In this document: in pieces, positions 17,601-26,335 of the stretch
Layout of the letters: each line of letters begins with the position of its first letter
Numbering within the stretch: position 1 is the stretch's first letter
Source of the DNA: Pirellula sp.
GTDB taxonomy: Bacteria; Planctomycetota; Planctomycetia; Pirellulales; PNKZ01
Length of the DNA: 64,000 nucleotides
Assembly (NCBI GenBank): GCA_013822735.1
Contig: PNKZ01000003.1
Location: 124,001 to 188,000, forward strand
Reading direction: 5' to 3'
Notes under the pieces: generated by a model
What the model was told of the DNA's origin: nothing
What the model saw: only the letters and a program-made list of their open reading frames with translations
The model's database searches: none
Made by a program: the position numbers and the translations under genes

Positions 17601-18567
17601 ACCGGTGATTCGAGACAAAAAGCTACAAGAGGCCGAAATCGAAAACTACGACGGCTACATCGATGCGCACGTCGCTACGCCCTACGGCGTGAGCGGACAT
17701 CTGCTGATTCCCGCGGTTCGTAGCGGGCAGATTTACGGCAACGGGCAAATGGTGCCGCAAGTGATACGCCTCAAAGCCCAATTTGAAGACAACGACAACG
17801 ACAGAATATTCAACGTCACACTCCAGAGCCCGACTGCCCTTCATCCTTTGATCTTCAATATTCCGTCGTCGCTAAGGACCGGCGGAACCACCGAAAAGTT
17901 CGATCTGGCGCTAACCACCGGCGCGGCGCGGCTTGCCGACACCACGATCTCTGTCACGACCGTCGCCGGAACCGACGTCGCCGTGTTCGACGCTGCGGCG
18001 ACCCTCGACCTCTTTACAGACGCCGCCGCGACAAAGCTCAAAACTAAAATCCAACAGTCGATCAAGGCCCAACTCGATGCCGGAGTCGGTCCCAACGGTT
18101 CGATCTCGTTCACACTGACATCGACGCTGAAGCGTGAAGGCGCTGCTCCCGTCTTCATTCCATTTGAAGGTTCGATAACGATCGAAGTCGCGCTTGCACC
18201 GCAAACGGCCTCCAATGGTCAAATCGGCGTAACGCAAATGGAAGGATTCGTACAAGACGGTTCGTCTTCCATGCCGTCCGGCAGCTATTCGACCGTGCCC
18301 GCTCCGACGACGATGGGCCCCCGATTTAATCCGCCCGCCGGCGGCGGCTTTGCTCCCATCACCGGACCGTCGGACTATGCCGGACAGAATTGGACCGTCG
18401 CCACACCGCCCGGCGCGTCTCAGTTCGCGCCGAATCCAGTTCGCGAAACGGGTCCCGTACCGATGATGTCGTCCGCGCCGACGGCCCGAGGATCAAATAA
18501 TCCGCAACCGCCGATCTTCGTCGCTCCGCGACATGGCTTGAGAAACAACCTGTTGGGCGACGACTAA
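14689..18567 (+). CDS. Giant secreted protein of unknown function
   Basis: This 1292-residue protein starts at the ATG at 14689; residues 1-35 form a signal peptide (basic start, WLLIASLFAGPGVGPLLAAD). I do not recognise a family. Features in order: a helical N-terminal region; a Thr/Ser/Asn/Gly-rich linker at about 157-204; a long mostly helical part to about 820; a Cys-rich stretch at about 829-862 containing CATQCVQC; a beta-rich region from about 905 with MFFSGDNFSVATCRLIAG, which resembles an IPT/TIG-type fold; and a Pro/Gly/Ser-rich tail (about 1192-1292). This architecture suggests a surface-exposed or wall protein. Its stop overlaps the end of the convergent sigma-54 activator gene by 4 bases. 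Confidence 0.8.
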   Translation: MKTICKTLRRMAPQVSWLLIASLFAGPGVGPLLAADPSHNRPFRLLPFFQEDVGRKPKTGEDTCMEELARNIDWLEHQIDVFGTVVPKTPDVWGEARLTAHRQEFEQELVRELTKFDFNRINGAQLVQDQSFLAFALSMKNAQLGGDNGVPAPEITINNTPTSTTGTTISTGASNTGGSITQNPLGNATNPFGLSTSNVTFGTTTGIELEQTEVLDQLARYINHLHEHRRINEGDDTSDAPGYAMNLVRIPVSVLPGSATKHGYGAEITVTAEPYLGPELLPMAFRDLVINDLVDQLSLPLTRFLNNDPKQVQELKDLFVEAERFDVRLAEINARRRNQERVFSDPIAQAEVAKKFEALAKERHTALRFFQSDGAPTEELVTEGNIEDYSREYWVLVESAMGVGARVDSADKFHSQLSSAQSMPDAPRTVATPSEGQDDPYRMSYSRLKMKGNELKADEKYQVRAFAETDAAVKPPYIPEMSIHPDMIRAKAAALTTNISMAASTTRKATLPFPPSHLIDNYGLHELAHIALEASESFQADVLNREVVHVTDVQSLLREELGAAYELLRTEEMRPWWDYAADGRKELYNAIRQRNQPAVTRARDEFLNGVGMLVRHHGSTGALAWCIYVESLLLNERLILDMKETFGNQPNRPVIADWLPYFGPDPCQEARDAFAQYVRVRWPIHVFHIDPVNTEQNIADVSSVYRQMQMAVALAFSQRRIGVSAALQTMRRLQRDRATFDLNRTVVGFGHGDDTFGWKFYPRFQTPPVESNVTVFFRDLVIGGPTDKHLECAKEIEPGQRECTAVVLMPSFVPHVTFHTRSNWFRLNCAAHTSSSVHDTIHYSRVVKQMENCATQCVQCSHLYRDGEVDRLMKRVHQIDRKLALQTLECQVPIENTHGGFEIFSAGTRELAPELVGWYGAPGYDRSRPTRMFFSGDNFSVATCRLIAGNQEIPFKLLSRQIMEVALPAGLPVIRDKKLQEAEIENYDGYIDAHVATPYGVSGHLLIPAVRSGQIYGNGQMVPQVIRLKAQFEDNDNDRIFNVTLQSPTALHPLIFNIPSSLRTGGTTEKFDLALTTGAARLADTTISVTTVAGTDVAVFDAAATLDLFTDAAATKLKTKIQQSIKAQLDAGVGPNGSISFTLTSTLKREGAAPVFIPFEGSITIEVALAPQTASNGQIGVTQMEGFVQDGSSSMPSGSYSTVPAPTTMGPRFNPPAGGGFAPITGPSDYAGQNWTVATPPGASQFAPNPVRETGPVPMMSSAPTARGSNNPQPPIFVAPRHGLRNNLLGDD

Positions 18568-19982
18568 CGGAACTTGCCGCCGTCGAGGTCGTTGTTCTTC
18601 AGCAGCCGGTAGAGCGTGCCGCGGGGGAGGCGGGCTTCTTGGGCCGCGGCCTTCACGTCGCCGTGGTTCCGTGTGAGCAGGTCGCTCAAGTACTGCCGCT
18701 CAAACTTCGCGAGGTGGGCGTCGCGCAACGCGAAATAACCTTCTTCGCCCGTCGAGGTCAGCATGGTGTCGCTGAGCGCCGCCGCGGTTGTCGCTCTCCC
18801 CGCCTCGGCGACGAGCGACTCCGGCAAGTCCTCCGGGCCGATCAACGTGTCGGTCGAAAGGGCAATGGCCCGCCGCATCACGTTTTGCAACTCGCGCACG
18901 TTGCCGGGCCAGGCGTAGTGCGCCATCACCTGATAAGCCTCGGGCGAAATGCCGTGGATCGTGCGCCCCATCTCCCGGCTGTACTTCGCGGCGAAGCGTT
19001 CGGCCAATAGTCCGAGATCGTCGCCTCGTTCACGCAGCGGCGGCAAGTCGATGCGCACGACGTTGATGCGGTAGTAAAGATCGCGACGGAAGCGACCGTC
19101 GTCGACCATCTCTTCCAGCTTGCGAGCCGTGGCGGCCACAATGCGCACATCGACCGGAATCTCCGCGCGGCCGCCGACTCGGCGAATGCGCCGCTCTTGC
19201 AACGTGCGCAGCAGCTTGGCTTGGAGCAGGACCGGTAGTTCACCGATTTCATCGAGGAAAAACGTACCGCCGTCGGCAAATTCCAACAGGCCGATCTCGC
19301 GCCGCTCTGCGCCGGTGAAGGCTCCCTTCTCGTGTCCGAAGAATTCGCTTTCCAACAAGTTGTCCGGAATGGCGCCGCAATCGACCGGCACAAATTGCTT
19401 GCCGGCCCGACGGCTGCGCGTGTGGATGCTCCGGGCCACGAGCTCTTTGCCGGTGCCGGTCTCGCCGTGGATCAGGCAATCGACGCCGGAGTCGGCGACT
19501 TGCGAGATGACGTCGAACACCTTACGCATGGCCGGGCAGGTGCCGATCATGTCGTCGAAGACATGCGGCCGTTCGGCGCGACGTCGCAAGAGCGCGTTCT
19601 CCGCCTCGGTGCGACGCTCGCTGAGCATCTTGTCGACGGCGGCCGCGAGTTTGTCGTCGTCCAGCGGCGGCGTGAGAAAGTCGACGTGCCCGAGCTGCAG
19701 CGCCGCTAGCGCGTTGTCGGTCGTCGGCTTGCGGCAGACAATCACCGCCGGCAGGTCGGCGTCTTGGGAACGTGCCGCCGTGACGAGGGCCAGCTCCGAG
19801 CCGCCGGCCGAATCGACGGCGATGATCAAGCCGTCGAACGGCTCCTCCTCGGCCAGCTTCCGCGCCTTGGCAAGGTCGGACTCGACCACCACTTCGGTCG
19901 GTTCCAAATTGGCCAGCGCTCGTTCATAGCTCCCGAGGGCGGCGGGATCTGCGTCGAAAATAAAGAGCCGTGCCGAAGCCAT
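18564..19982 (-). CDS. Sigma-54-dependent NtrC-type activator with a degenerate receiver domain
   Basis: This 472-residue cytoplasmic transcription activator is ordered as receiver (about 3-120), AAA+ domain (about 143-375) and C-terminal Fis-type helix-turn-helix (about 435-472, AAAQEARLPRGTLYRLLKNN). The AAA+ part is intact: GETGTGKE (173-180), GAFTGA (220-225, sigma-54 contact), and DEIGELP (244-250). The receiver is atypical: the usual phosphoacceptor Asp position in FDGLIIAVD is Ala55, and the conserved Lys of the KP motif is Pro105 (LTPPL). It may be controlled by ligand or protein binding instead of phosphorylation. No histidine kinase lies nearby. The ATG at 19982 fits the start of the receiver fold; the open frame beyond it is unrelated. 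Confidence 0.9.
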   Translation of the reverse strand: MASARLFIFDADPAALGSYERALANLEPTEVVVESDLAKARKLAEEEPFDGLIIAVDSAGGSELALVTAARSQDADLPAVIVCRKPTTDNALAALQLGHVDFLTPPLDDDKLAAAVDKMLSERRTEAENALLRRRAERPHVFDDMIGTCPAMRKVFDVISQVADSGVDCLIHGETGTGKELVARSIHTRSRRAGKQFVPVDCGAIPDNLLESEFFGHEKGAFTGAERREIGLLEFADGGTFFLDEIGELPVLLQAKLLRTLQERRIRRVGGRAEIPVDVRIVAATARKLEEMVDDGRFRRDLYYRINVVRIDLPPLRERGDDLGLLAERFAAKYSREMGRTIHGISPEAYQVMAHYAWPGNVRELQNVMRRAIALSTDTLIGPEDLPESLVAEAGRATTAAALSDTMLTSTGEEGYFALRDAHLAKFERQYLSDLLTRNHGDVKAAAQEARLPRGTLYRLLKNNDLDGGKFR

Positions 19983-20214
19983 CGCCGCCGCCTGATGTGT
20001 CGTGTCGCCAGAATCCAATGTAGCTTGCGGCGCGGCGCGGCCGCAAACGTTCGGGGGGATTCGCGAGGGCCGGATGTCAGGCGGTTTACGACGTTTTACA
20101 GTCCCGTTCGGCACATCGGTCGGTTATCCTGTCATGCGTCAGTCCCACCCGCGCGGCGAAGCCTTTTCCGCTCGCCGCCCTCCCCCGCCCCACACGCTTG
20201 CGAAGATCATCGCC

Positions 20215-23166
20215 ATGCGCATGCCGCTGCTGTTTCGTCGTTGGCCCTTCTGGTTTTGGTTGCCGACCGTTCTCTGCTTGCTGCTCGCAGCTCCGCTCGA
20301 GGCCGCCGACGACGAAGAAGATGAAGACGACGTCGGCCTGCCGGGGCTCACGGCCGTGCATAGCCCGTTGGATACGAAAGGCTCGGCGGTCAAGTCGGTC
20401 GTCGATCCGATGCCGCAACGTTTGTCGCTGTCGCTCGCCGCCGGCGAATCACCCCATCCGACGATCGCTCCCGGCCCGTTTCAAACGACCTTCACCGGCC
20501 GAGTCTTCGTACAACGCCCCGGCAAGTATTTGTTCCGCGCCGACTTGCACGGCAAGCTGAAGCTCGCGTTCGGCGATCAGGTCGCGTTCGACGGCGTCGT
20601 CGGCGATGGCGAGACCATCGTCGCGGGTACGCCGGTCACGTTGAAGTACGGACAGGTCCCGCTGACGGCGACGTTCGAGCGGACCGATGCCGACGCGCCG
20701 GCCGAACTACGCTTGTTCTGGCAGCGTGAAGGGGAAGCGGAGTTCGCAGTGCCGTCGGCCGTGTTGAGCCGCGCGAAACCGGTCGCCGGGAAGCCGGAAA
20801 CGGCGCTGCCGACGACATCTTGGGAAGAAGGACGCCGGCTGGTGTCGGAACATCGCTGTGCCGCGTGTCATGAGATCGGCGCGCTGTCGAGCCTATCGGG
20901 GACTGCGCCGGTGCCGAGGGCCGCGCTGTTGCCGGGCATCGGCGATCGCATCTCCGAAGCGTGGATGCATCGCTGGCTCGCGAACCCGAAGGCCGTGCGA
21001 CGCTTAGCGACCATGCCCGACCTGTTCGGCGATTCGCCGGCGGAACAAGCCGATCTCTACGCGGCGACGAAGTACCTGGCTTCGCTGAAGGACCCGAAAA
21101 AGAGCCCCTCACCCCCGCCCTCTCCCCAGCAAGCTGGGGCGACGGAGCCGAACAAAAATATAGTGGTGCCCGACGCCGTGGCCGTGCGAAAGTCGATGGC
21201 CGCGGTCGGCTGCGTCGCGTGTCATACGCTGCCCGGAGAAGACATCGCCAAATTCCCCGACCTGCGACCGCTCACCAACCTCGGCGATAAGACGACCGCG
21301 GCCGTGCTCGAAAAGCGGATCGCGGAGCCGAGGGCTTATCACCCTTCGAGCCGGATGCCCGATTTCCAACTCAAAAAAGAGCAACCAAAGCTGCTGCGCG
21401 ACATCGCCGCCTACTTGGCCGATCAACACGCGGCCGAAGCGTTGCCCACGCCGAAGGCTCCTGCCGGCGGCGTTCTCGAAGAGCGTTGGAATACGATCTT
21501 CGCCGGCGATAACGTCCGCGGCAAGTTCGAGAAGATGTCGGAAGACGAACGATGGCGCGTGCTCGGCTCGCGCGTCGTCGAAACGCGCGGCTGTTTGAAT
21601 TGCCACGACTTCGACAAACGACAAACGAAGCTCACCCCGCCGCCGTCGCTGGCAGGCATCAGCGCCGAGCGTATGGAACAGGGCTGCGTCGCCGAGAAGC
21701 CGCAAGCACCGGCCGCCTCGTATTCGTTTACCCCCGAGCAACAGAAAGCAATCCGTGGCGCGCTCGCGCTATCACCCCAGGCCAAGCCGGCCAAGGCGCC
21801 GATCTATGCGGCACAGCGCGAGCTGCAACGGAGCGGTTGCACGAATTGCCACAGCAGCGGCGCGGCCGAAGGCGCATTTGCCAAGCGCATTCTTTCCTTT
21901 GTTCAGTTAGGCACGGATCAAACGTTGCACGACCTCGCCCCGCCCAACTTGGCCGGCATCGGCGAGAAGCTCAACGTGAAAGCGATGCAAAGCGTCATCG
22001 ACGGCAAGACGCGCGCCCGGCCTTGGATGGCGCTGCGAATGCCGATCTTCGGGGAAGAGAACGTGAAGGGGCTCGGCACGAGCTTAGCGGCGCAAGACGG
22101 AGTGAGCGCGGCAGCTAGCCCTGCGGCCGAGGCGACTGCGGAAGTTCCCGTGTCGGACGAAGATATCGAAATCGGCCGGCAACTCATCGGTCGCACGGGC
22201 CTCAACTGCGTGAGCTGCCACGATATTCGAGGAATCCCCAGCATCGGCGTGCGCGGGCCCGACCTGGCGAAGGTCGCCGAACGCGTACGCGAAGAGTGGT
22301 TCCACGCTTGGCTCATGGACCCACAGCGATTTACGCCCGGCACGCGGATGCCGAGCGTGTTCTTCGGCGGCAAGAGCGCCGCACCGCAGTTCCTCGAAGG
22401 GGATCCCGAGCGGCAGATCAACGCCTTGTGGGCCTACCTCTCGCAAGGTTCCAAGATGGAACTGCCGAGCCTCGCACCGCCGGCGAATGCGGTGGTGCCC
22501 GGCGGCGAGAACCCGCACTTTATGCCGAAAGATCGGCCGCTGATCGTGCGCGGCTTCATGCCCGAGGTTGCCGGCCTACGCGGCATCGCTCTCGGCACGC
22601 CGGCAGGAACGCACTTCGCCTTCGATAGCGAGCGCTGCGTGCTCACCGCGGCTTGGACGGGAGACTTCGCCGAGATCGGCGGCTGGTTCGACAACGGCCG
22701 GGGTACGCCGGTCGACAATGCTTTGAAGCCGCTCGGAAAAATGATCTGGCGCGCTCCGACGGAGAGCCGCTCGTTCGCGGCAGAAGGGGCCGACCCCGCC
22801 TTCTTGCCGTCGTTGAAGTTCTCCGCCGCCTGGGCCGACGCCAAGGACGCAGGCTTCAGCTATGCCGTGGAAGTTGTGCCGGGCAAATTCCTGCACGTCG
22901 AGGAGCGACTCGCGCCTTTGCCTGACGGATTTGAACGAAGATTTACGTTGCGTGCCGATGATGAGTTGCCGGCGCTCCGCTTGCAGTTGAGCGACGGCAA
23001 GTTCGTCGGCGATATTTCGGCGGAAGCTTCGGAAGAGGCGAAAGGCGTGTTGGGGGCCGGCGATGTGCCGGAGTTGGTGTTGGAGAAGTTTGCCGCGAAG
23101 ATGCAACGTTCCGTCGTCGTGCAGTACAAGCTACCGGCCCGCGCCGAAAAGTCGGAGAAGAAGTAG
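20215..23166 (+). CDS. Secreted multi-haem c-type cytochrome with N-terminal PA14-like domain
   Basis: This 983-residue protein starts with basic residues and a signal helix (PFWFWLPTVLCLLLAAPLEA), followed by an acidic stretch. Residues about 50-185 are beta-rich and resemble a PA14/GLEYA-type domain. Five CxxCH haem-binding motifs follow: CAACH near 213, CVACH near 332, CLNCH near 460, CTNCH near 541 and CVSCH near 664. The distal methionine ligands are probably in the RMPDF, RMPIF and RMPSVF segments. The likely role is periplasmic electron transfer. The soluble propeller protein begins 2 bases after the stop, so they are one operon, and the propeller may be its dehydrogenase partner. An alternative ATG lies at 20221. 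Confidence 0.88.
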   Translation: MRMPLLFRRWPFWFWLPTVLCLLLAAPLEAADDEEDEDDVGLPGLTAVHSPLDTKGSAVKSVVDPMPQRLSLSLAAGESPHPTIAPGPFQTTFTGRVFVQRPGKYLFRADLHGKLKLAFGDQVAFDGVVGDGETIVAGTPVTLKYGQVPLTATFERTDADAPAELRLFWQREGEAEFAVPSAVLSRAKPVAGKPETALPTTSWEEGRRLVSEHRCAACHEIGALSSLSGTAPVPRAALLPGIGDRISEAWMHRWLANPKAVRRLATMPDLFGDSPAEQADLYAATKYLASLKDPKKSPSPPPSPQQAGATEPNKNIVVPDAVAVRKSMAAVGCVACHTLPGEDIAKFPDLRPLTNLGDKTTAAVLEKRIAEPRAYHPSSRMPDFQLKKEQPKLLRDIAAYLADQHAAEALPTPKAPAGGVLEERWNTIFAGDNVRGKFEKMSEDERWRVLGSRVVETRGCLNCHDFDKRQTKLTPPPSLAGISAERMEQGCVAEKPQAPAASYSFTPEQQKAIRGALALSPQAKPAKAPIYAAQRELQRSGCTNCHSSGAAEGAFAKRILSFVQLGTDQTLHDLAPPNLAGIGEKLNVKAMQSVIDGKTRARPWMALRMPIFGEENVKGLGTSLAAQDGVSAAASPAAEATAEVPVSDEDIEIGRQLIGRTGLNCVSCHDIRGIPSIGVRGPDLAKVAERVREEWFHAWLMDPQRFTPGTRMPSVFFGGKSAAPQFLEGDPERQINALWAYLSQGSKMELPSLAPPANAVVPGGENPHFMPKDRPLIVRGFMPEVAGLRGIALGTPAGTHFAFDSERCVLTAAWTGDFAEIGGWFDNGRGTPVDNALKPLGKMIWRAPTESRSFAAEGADPAFLPSLKFSAAWADAKDAGFSYAVEVVPGKFLHVEERLAPLPDGFERRFTLRADDELPALRLQLSDGKFVGDISAEASEEAKGVLGAGDVPELVLEKFAAKMQRSVVVQYKLPARAEKSEKK

Positions 23167-23168
23167 CA

Positions 23169-25256
23169 ATGAAAACGTTCACGCAAATCTATCGATATTC
23201 GCTCGTCGTCGGCCTATTGTTCGCCTGCGGAGCTTCGTATTCCGCAAGTGCCTCGGCCGCCGAGCCTGCGCTGACCTACGTCAAGCAGAACACGCGCGCC
23301 GCCACGTACGACGCGGCGCAGAAAGCCGCCGGCTTTCCGGTGTTCGGCGTTTGGTATCAGGCCGCGCCGTTTGAGCCGCTCTTGCGCAAGGTGCAGGGTC
23401 CGGATGAGAACCCGAAGCTTGATGCGCAGTACCAACTATACGGTGGCGGGCGCGGCACATGGCGCGAACTGCCGGCCTACGCCGACGGGCGCTGGAACAC
23501 GTTTGAAACGAGCGAGATCGATCCGAAGCAACTGGCCAAGAGTCCCACGATCTACTTGCGCCGCACCATAACGACCACGGCGCCCGAGCGACGCCGGGTG
23601 TTTGTCGGCGCCGACGCCCATTTCATCGTCACGCTCAACGGCAAGCAGGTGCTCTACGCCGGCAGCAAAGACAAGTTCGACGCCGGTGAAGAATCGGTGG
23701 TGCTGCCGCTCAATGCCGGCGAAAACGTGCTGATGCTGGAAGTGCGGCATTCGGTGCCGAATACGCGGTTTTTCTTTCAGCCCGATTTCGGCGCGGCGTG
23801 GGAAGCGGAACTGTACGCCAAGCTCGACGCCGACTTTCCGACCGCTTCGCCCCTTGAGACGGAGTTCCGCCGCCGCGCGGCGCTCGTTTCCTCGGCCGCT
23901 GAAGACCAATATTATCGGGCCGTCGAAATTGCTTCGCCTCCGGGCGACGTGATCGAAGGAACCGGCATGGCCATGCTCGACGACGGACGCTTAGCCGTGG
24001 CGACGCGGCGCGGCTACGTCTACCTCGTGCGCAATGCCGGCAGCGACGACCCGGCGAAGATCGAATTTCAACGCTTTGCCGAAGGGCTGCACGAGCCGCT
24101 CGGGCTCGGCGTCGCGGGGAACAAAGTCTTGGTCGTCAATCGAGGCGAAGTGACGCGGCTCGTCGACACCGACGGCGACGACAAGGCCGATCGCTACGAA
24201 TGCGTGACCAACGACTGGGGCATCACCGGCAACTACCACGAATATGCGTACGGCTTGCCGGCCGACGCGGCAGGCAATCTTTACGTCGCGCTCAATCTTT
24301 CGTTCGGCCAAGGGGGCCAATCGTCGAAGGTGCCGTACCGCGGCTGCGTGCTGCGCGTGACGCCCGAGGGGAAGCAAGAAACCGTGGCCGTCGGGCTGCG
24401 CAGCCCCAACGGCATCGGCCGCAATGCGTCCGGCGATATCTTCGTCACGGATAATCAAGGCAACTGGGTGCCGGCCTGTCCGCTGTTTCACGTCGAGCCG
24501 GGCGACTACCTGGGCGTGCCGATGAGTTTGCCATGGGCTGCGACGATTCCCGGCCAAAGCGCGGGGAAGGAGCCGAAGCGGAAGCTGCCGGCCGTTTGGT
24601 TTCCGTACGACGAACTTTGCCAGTCGTCGACCGACATTCAATGCGATACCTCGGCCGGCAAGTTCGGGCCGTTTGCCGGGCAGATCTTCGTCGGCGAGAT
24701 GACCAAGGGGCTGATCGCTCGCGTGGCGCTCGAAAAAGTGAACGGCAAGTATCAGGGGGCGTGCTTCCTGTTTCGTCGCGGCTTGGGAGCCGTGAACCGA
24801 CTCACGTTCGGGCCCGACGGCAAGCTCTACTTCGCGCGCGTCAATCGCGGTTGGGGCGGAGGCGGCCTCGGCGACGGCCTGGCCCGGCTGGAGTTTACGG
24901 GCCGAACTCCGCTGGAGATTCACGACGTGCATCTGCTGCGCGACGGCTTTGAATTGCGCTTCACGAAGCCGGTTGCGGCCGCCAAGCAAGCGGATGCCGA
25001 GCACGCGCCGAAGTTCGTGCTGGAGCAATACGGCTACCATCACTGGGAAACCTACGGCTCGCCGCGCATCAATCTGGAAGCAGTCGAAGTGCGCGACGTC
25101 GCGTGGTCGAGCGATCGGATGAGCGTGCGGCTGACGACCTCGCCGCTCAAGAAGGAGCAGGTCTGCAAGATCTCGCTGAGCAACATCACGGCGGAAGACG
25201 GCGACGCCCTGCTGCACGGCGATGCGTTCTACACGATGAACGAACTGCCGGAATAA
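23169..25256 (+). CDS. Secreted sorbosone-dehydrogenase-like propeller, partner of the cytochrome
   Basis: This 695-residue protein has a signal peptide (1-31, ending ASASAAEP). Residues about 120-230 look like a galactose-binding-type beta-sandwich (YLRRTITTTAPERRRVF onward). Residues about 245-580 form a beta-propeller of the soluble glucose/sorbosone dehydrogenase group (GTGMAMLDDGRLAVATRRG; GLRSPNGIGRNASGDIFVTD; FGPDGKLYFAR). In many planctomycetes this propeller and a CxxCH domain are fused in one protein; here the haem domain is in the adjoining gene, two bases upstream. No PQQ ligand set can be verified by eye. The hairpin at 25273-25308 ends the operon. Confidence 0.86.
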   Translation: MKTFTQIYRYSLVVGLLFACGASYSASASAAEPALTYVKQNTRAATYDAAQKAAGFPVFGVWYQAAPFEPLLRKVQGPDENPKLDAQYQLYGGGRGTWRELPAYADGRWNTFETSEIDPKQLAKSPTIYLRRTITTTAPERRRVFVGADAHFIVTLNGKQVLYAGSKDKFDAGEESVVLPLNAGENVLMLEVRHSVPNTRFFFQPDFGAAWEAELYAKLDADFPTASPLETEFRRRAALVSSAAEDQYYRAVEIASPPGDVIEGTGMAMLDDGRLAVATRRGYVYLVRNAGSDDPAKIEFQRFAEGLHEPLGLGVAGNKVLVVNRGEVTRLVDTDGDDKADRYECVTNDWGITGNYHEYAYGLPADAAGNLYVALNLSFGQGGQSSKVPYRGCVLRVTPEGKQETVAVGLRSPNGIGRNASGDIFVTDNQGNWVPACPLFHVEPGDYLGVPMSLPWAATIPGQSAGKEPKRKLPAVWFPYDELCQSSTDIQCDTSAGKFGPFAGQIFVGEMTKGLIARVALEKVNGKYQGACFLFRRGLGAVNRLTFGPDGKLYFARVNRGWGGGGLGDGLARLEFTGRTPLEIHDVHLLRDGFELRFTKPVAAAKQADAEHAPKFVLEQYGYHHWETYGSPRINLEAVEVRDVAWSSDRMSVRLTTSPLKKEQVCKISLSNITAEDGDALLHGDAFYTMNELPE

Positions 25257-25272
25257 GCACCGCGCAACAACA

Positions 25273-25308
25273 AAGCTCGGCGCCGTTTCCACGGTCGACG
25301 CCGAGCTT
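25273..25308. terminator. Bidirectional hairpin between convergent genes
   Basis: AAGCTCGGCG (25273-25282) pairs exactly with CGCCGAGCTT (25299-25308). It lies between the propeller gene (stop 25256) and the convergent SDR gene (stop 25336). Confidence 0.65.
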
Positions 25309-25335
25309 CAAGCTACGTTAACGGTGCGCCGTTGC

Positions 25336-26088
25336 TTAACGCATACCGCCGGAGATGTAGAGCGTTTCGCCGGTGATCCAAGACGCGTCGTCGGAAGCCA
25401 AGAAGACGACCGCCGGAGCGATATCCTTCGGCTTGCCGATTCGGCCGAGCGGCGTTTGGGCTTCGACCTGCTTGCGCATTTCGCTTTCGGTAATGCCCGC
25501 GCTGTGCGTTCCTTCGGTCTCGACCATGCCGGGGTTCACGCTGTTGACGCGAATCTTGCGCGGCCCGAGTTCCGCTGCCAGCGAACGCGTGATCGCTTCG
25601 ACCGCCGCTTTCGTGCCGCTGTAAACGGAACCGTTCGGGAATCGGCCGGTCGCCACGACCGAGCTAATGTTAATGACGCTGCCCCCCTCGGCGCCAAAAA
25701 GCTTCGCCGCTTCTTGTGTGGCGTAGAGCAATCCGAGCACGTTGAGGTTGAACTGCTTGTGGAAGTGCTCGTCGTTGATGGCATCGAGTGGCGCGAATTC
25801 ATAGATGCCGGCGTTGTTGACGAGTACGTCGACCCGACCGAACGCCTTCTTGGTTTCGGCGAACATGCTCTTCACTTCCGCTTGGTTGGCGACGTTCGCT
25901 TTGACGGCGACCGCCTTGCCGCCGTTGCCGACGATTTCGGAGACGACGCGATCGGCTCCTTCCTTGCTGGAGCTGTAGTTCACCACGACGGCCGCCCCTT
26001 CGGCGGCGAGCTGCAGCGCGATCACCGCGCCGATTCCCTTGGAGGCACCCGTGACGACCGCGACTTTCCCTTGAAGTTTTTGCGACAT
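25336..26088 (-). CDS. Classical short-chain dehydrogenase/reductase (FabG-like)
   Basis: This 250-residue protein is typical for classical SDRs. The cofactor loop TGASKGIG is at 13-20 and NNAG at 91-94. The catalytic triad is seen as Ser142/143 in NISSV, Tyr156 and Lys160 in VYSGTK. The family uses NAD(P)H for oxo-group reduction; 3-oxoacyl-ACP reductase and glucose 1-dehydrogenase are the nearest named types, but the substrate is unknown. No other fatty-acid genes are nearby, so a role in fatty-acid synthesis is not supported. The gene diverges from the RND permease gene at 26336. Confidence 0.92.
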   Translation of the reverse strand: MSQKLQGKVAVVTGASKGIGAVIALQLAAEGAAVVVNYSSSKEGADRVVSEIVGNGGKAVAVKANVANQAEVKSMFAETKKAFGRVDVLVNNAGIYEFAPLDAINDEHFHKQFNLNVLGLLYATQEAAKLFGAEGGSVINISSVVATGRFPNGSVYSGTKAAVEAITRSLAAELGPRKIRVNSVNPGMVETEGTHSAGITESEMRKQVEAQTPLGRIGKPKDIAPAVVFLASDDASWITGETLYISGGMR

Positions 26089-26335
26089 GATTCGATTCCT
26101 TGATAAGGAGACTGCGTCTTGTGGAGATCTGCGTTGGAGTTGTTAGGGCGGCTTTTTGTTGCCGCTCACAACGGGGAATACCGGCCCGACGGGCGGACCT
26201 TACAGCGATTTCTTGCTCCCTGGCTATTAAGCGGAGAAGAGGGACAGTTGTCGCCATTTTGCCCGGCCTGTGTAAGGTTTGCCGGGGCAGCCGGTATTCG
26301 TCAGTGAGCAATGTATCACTTTCCGGAGCCCGGCC

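Noticed and set aside
26100-26335. A possible sigma-54 site (TGGAGTTGTTAGGGC) before the RND permease
   Set aside because: Only the GG-GC spacing fits; the conserved CAC and TTGC parts are missing.
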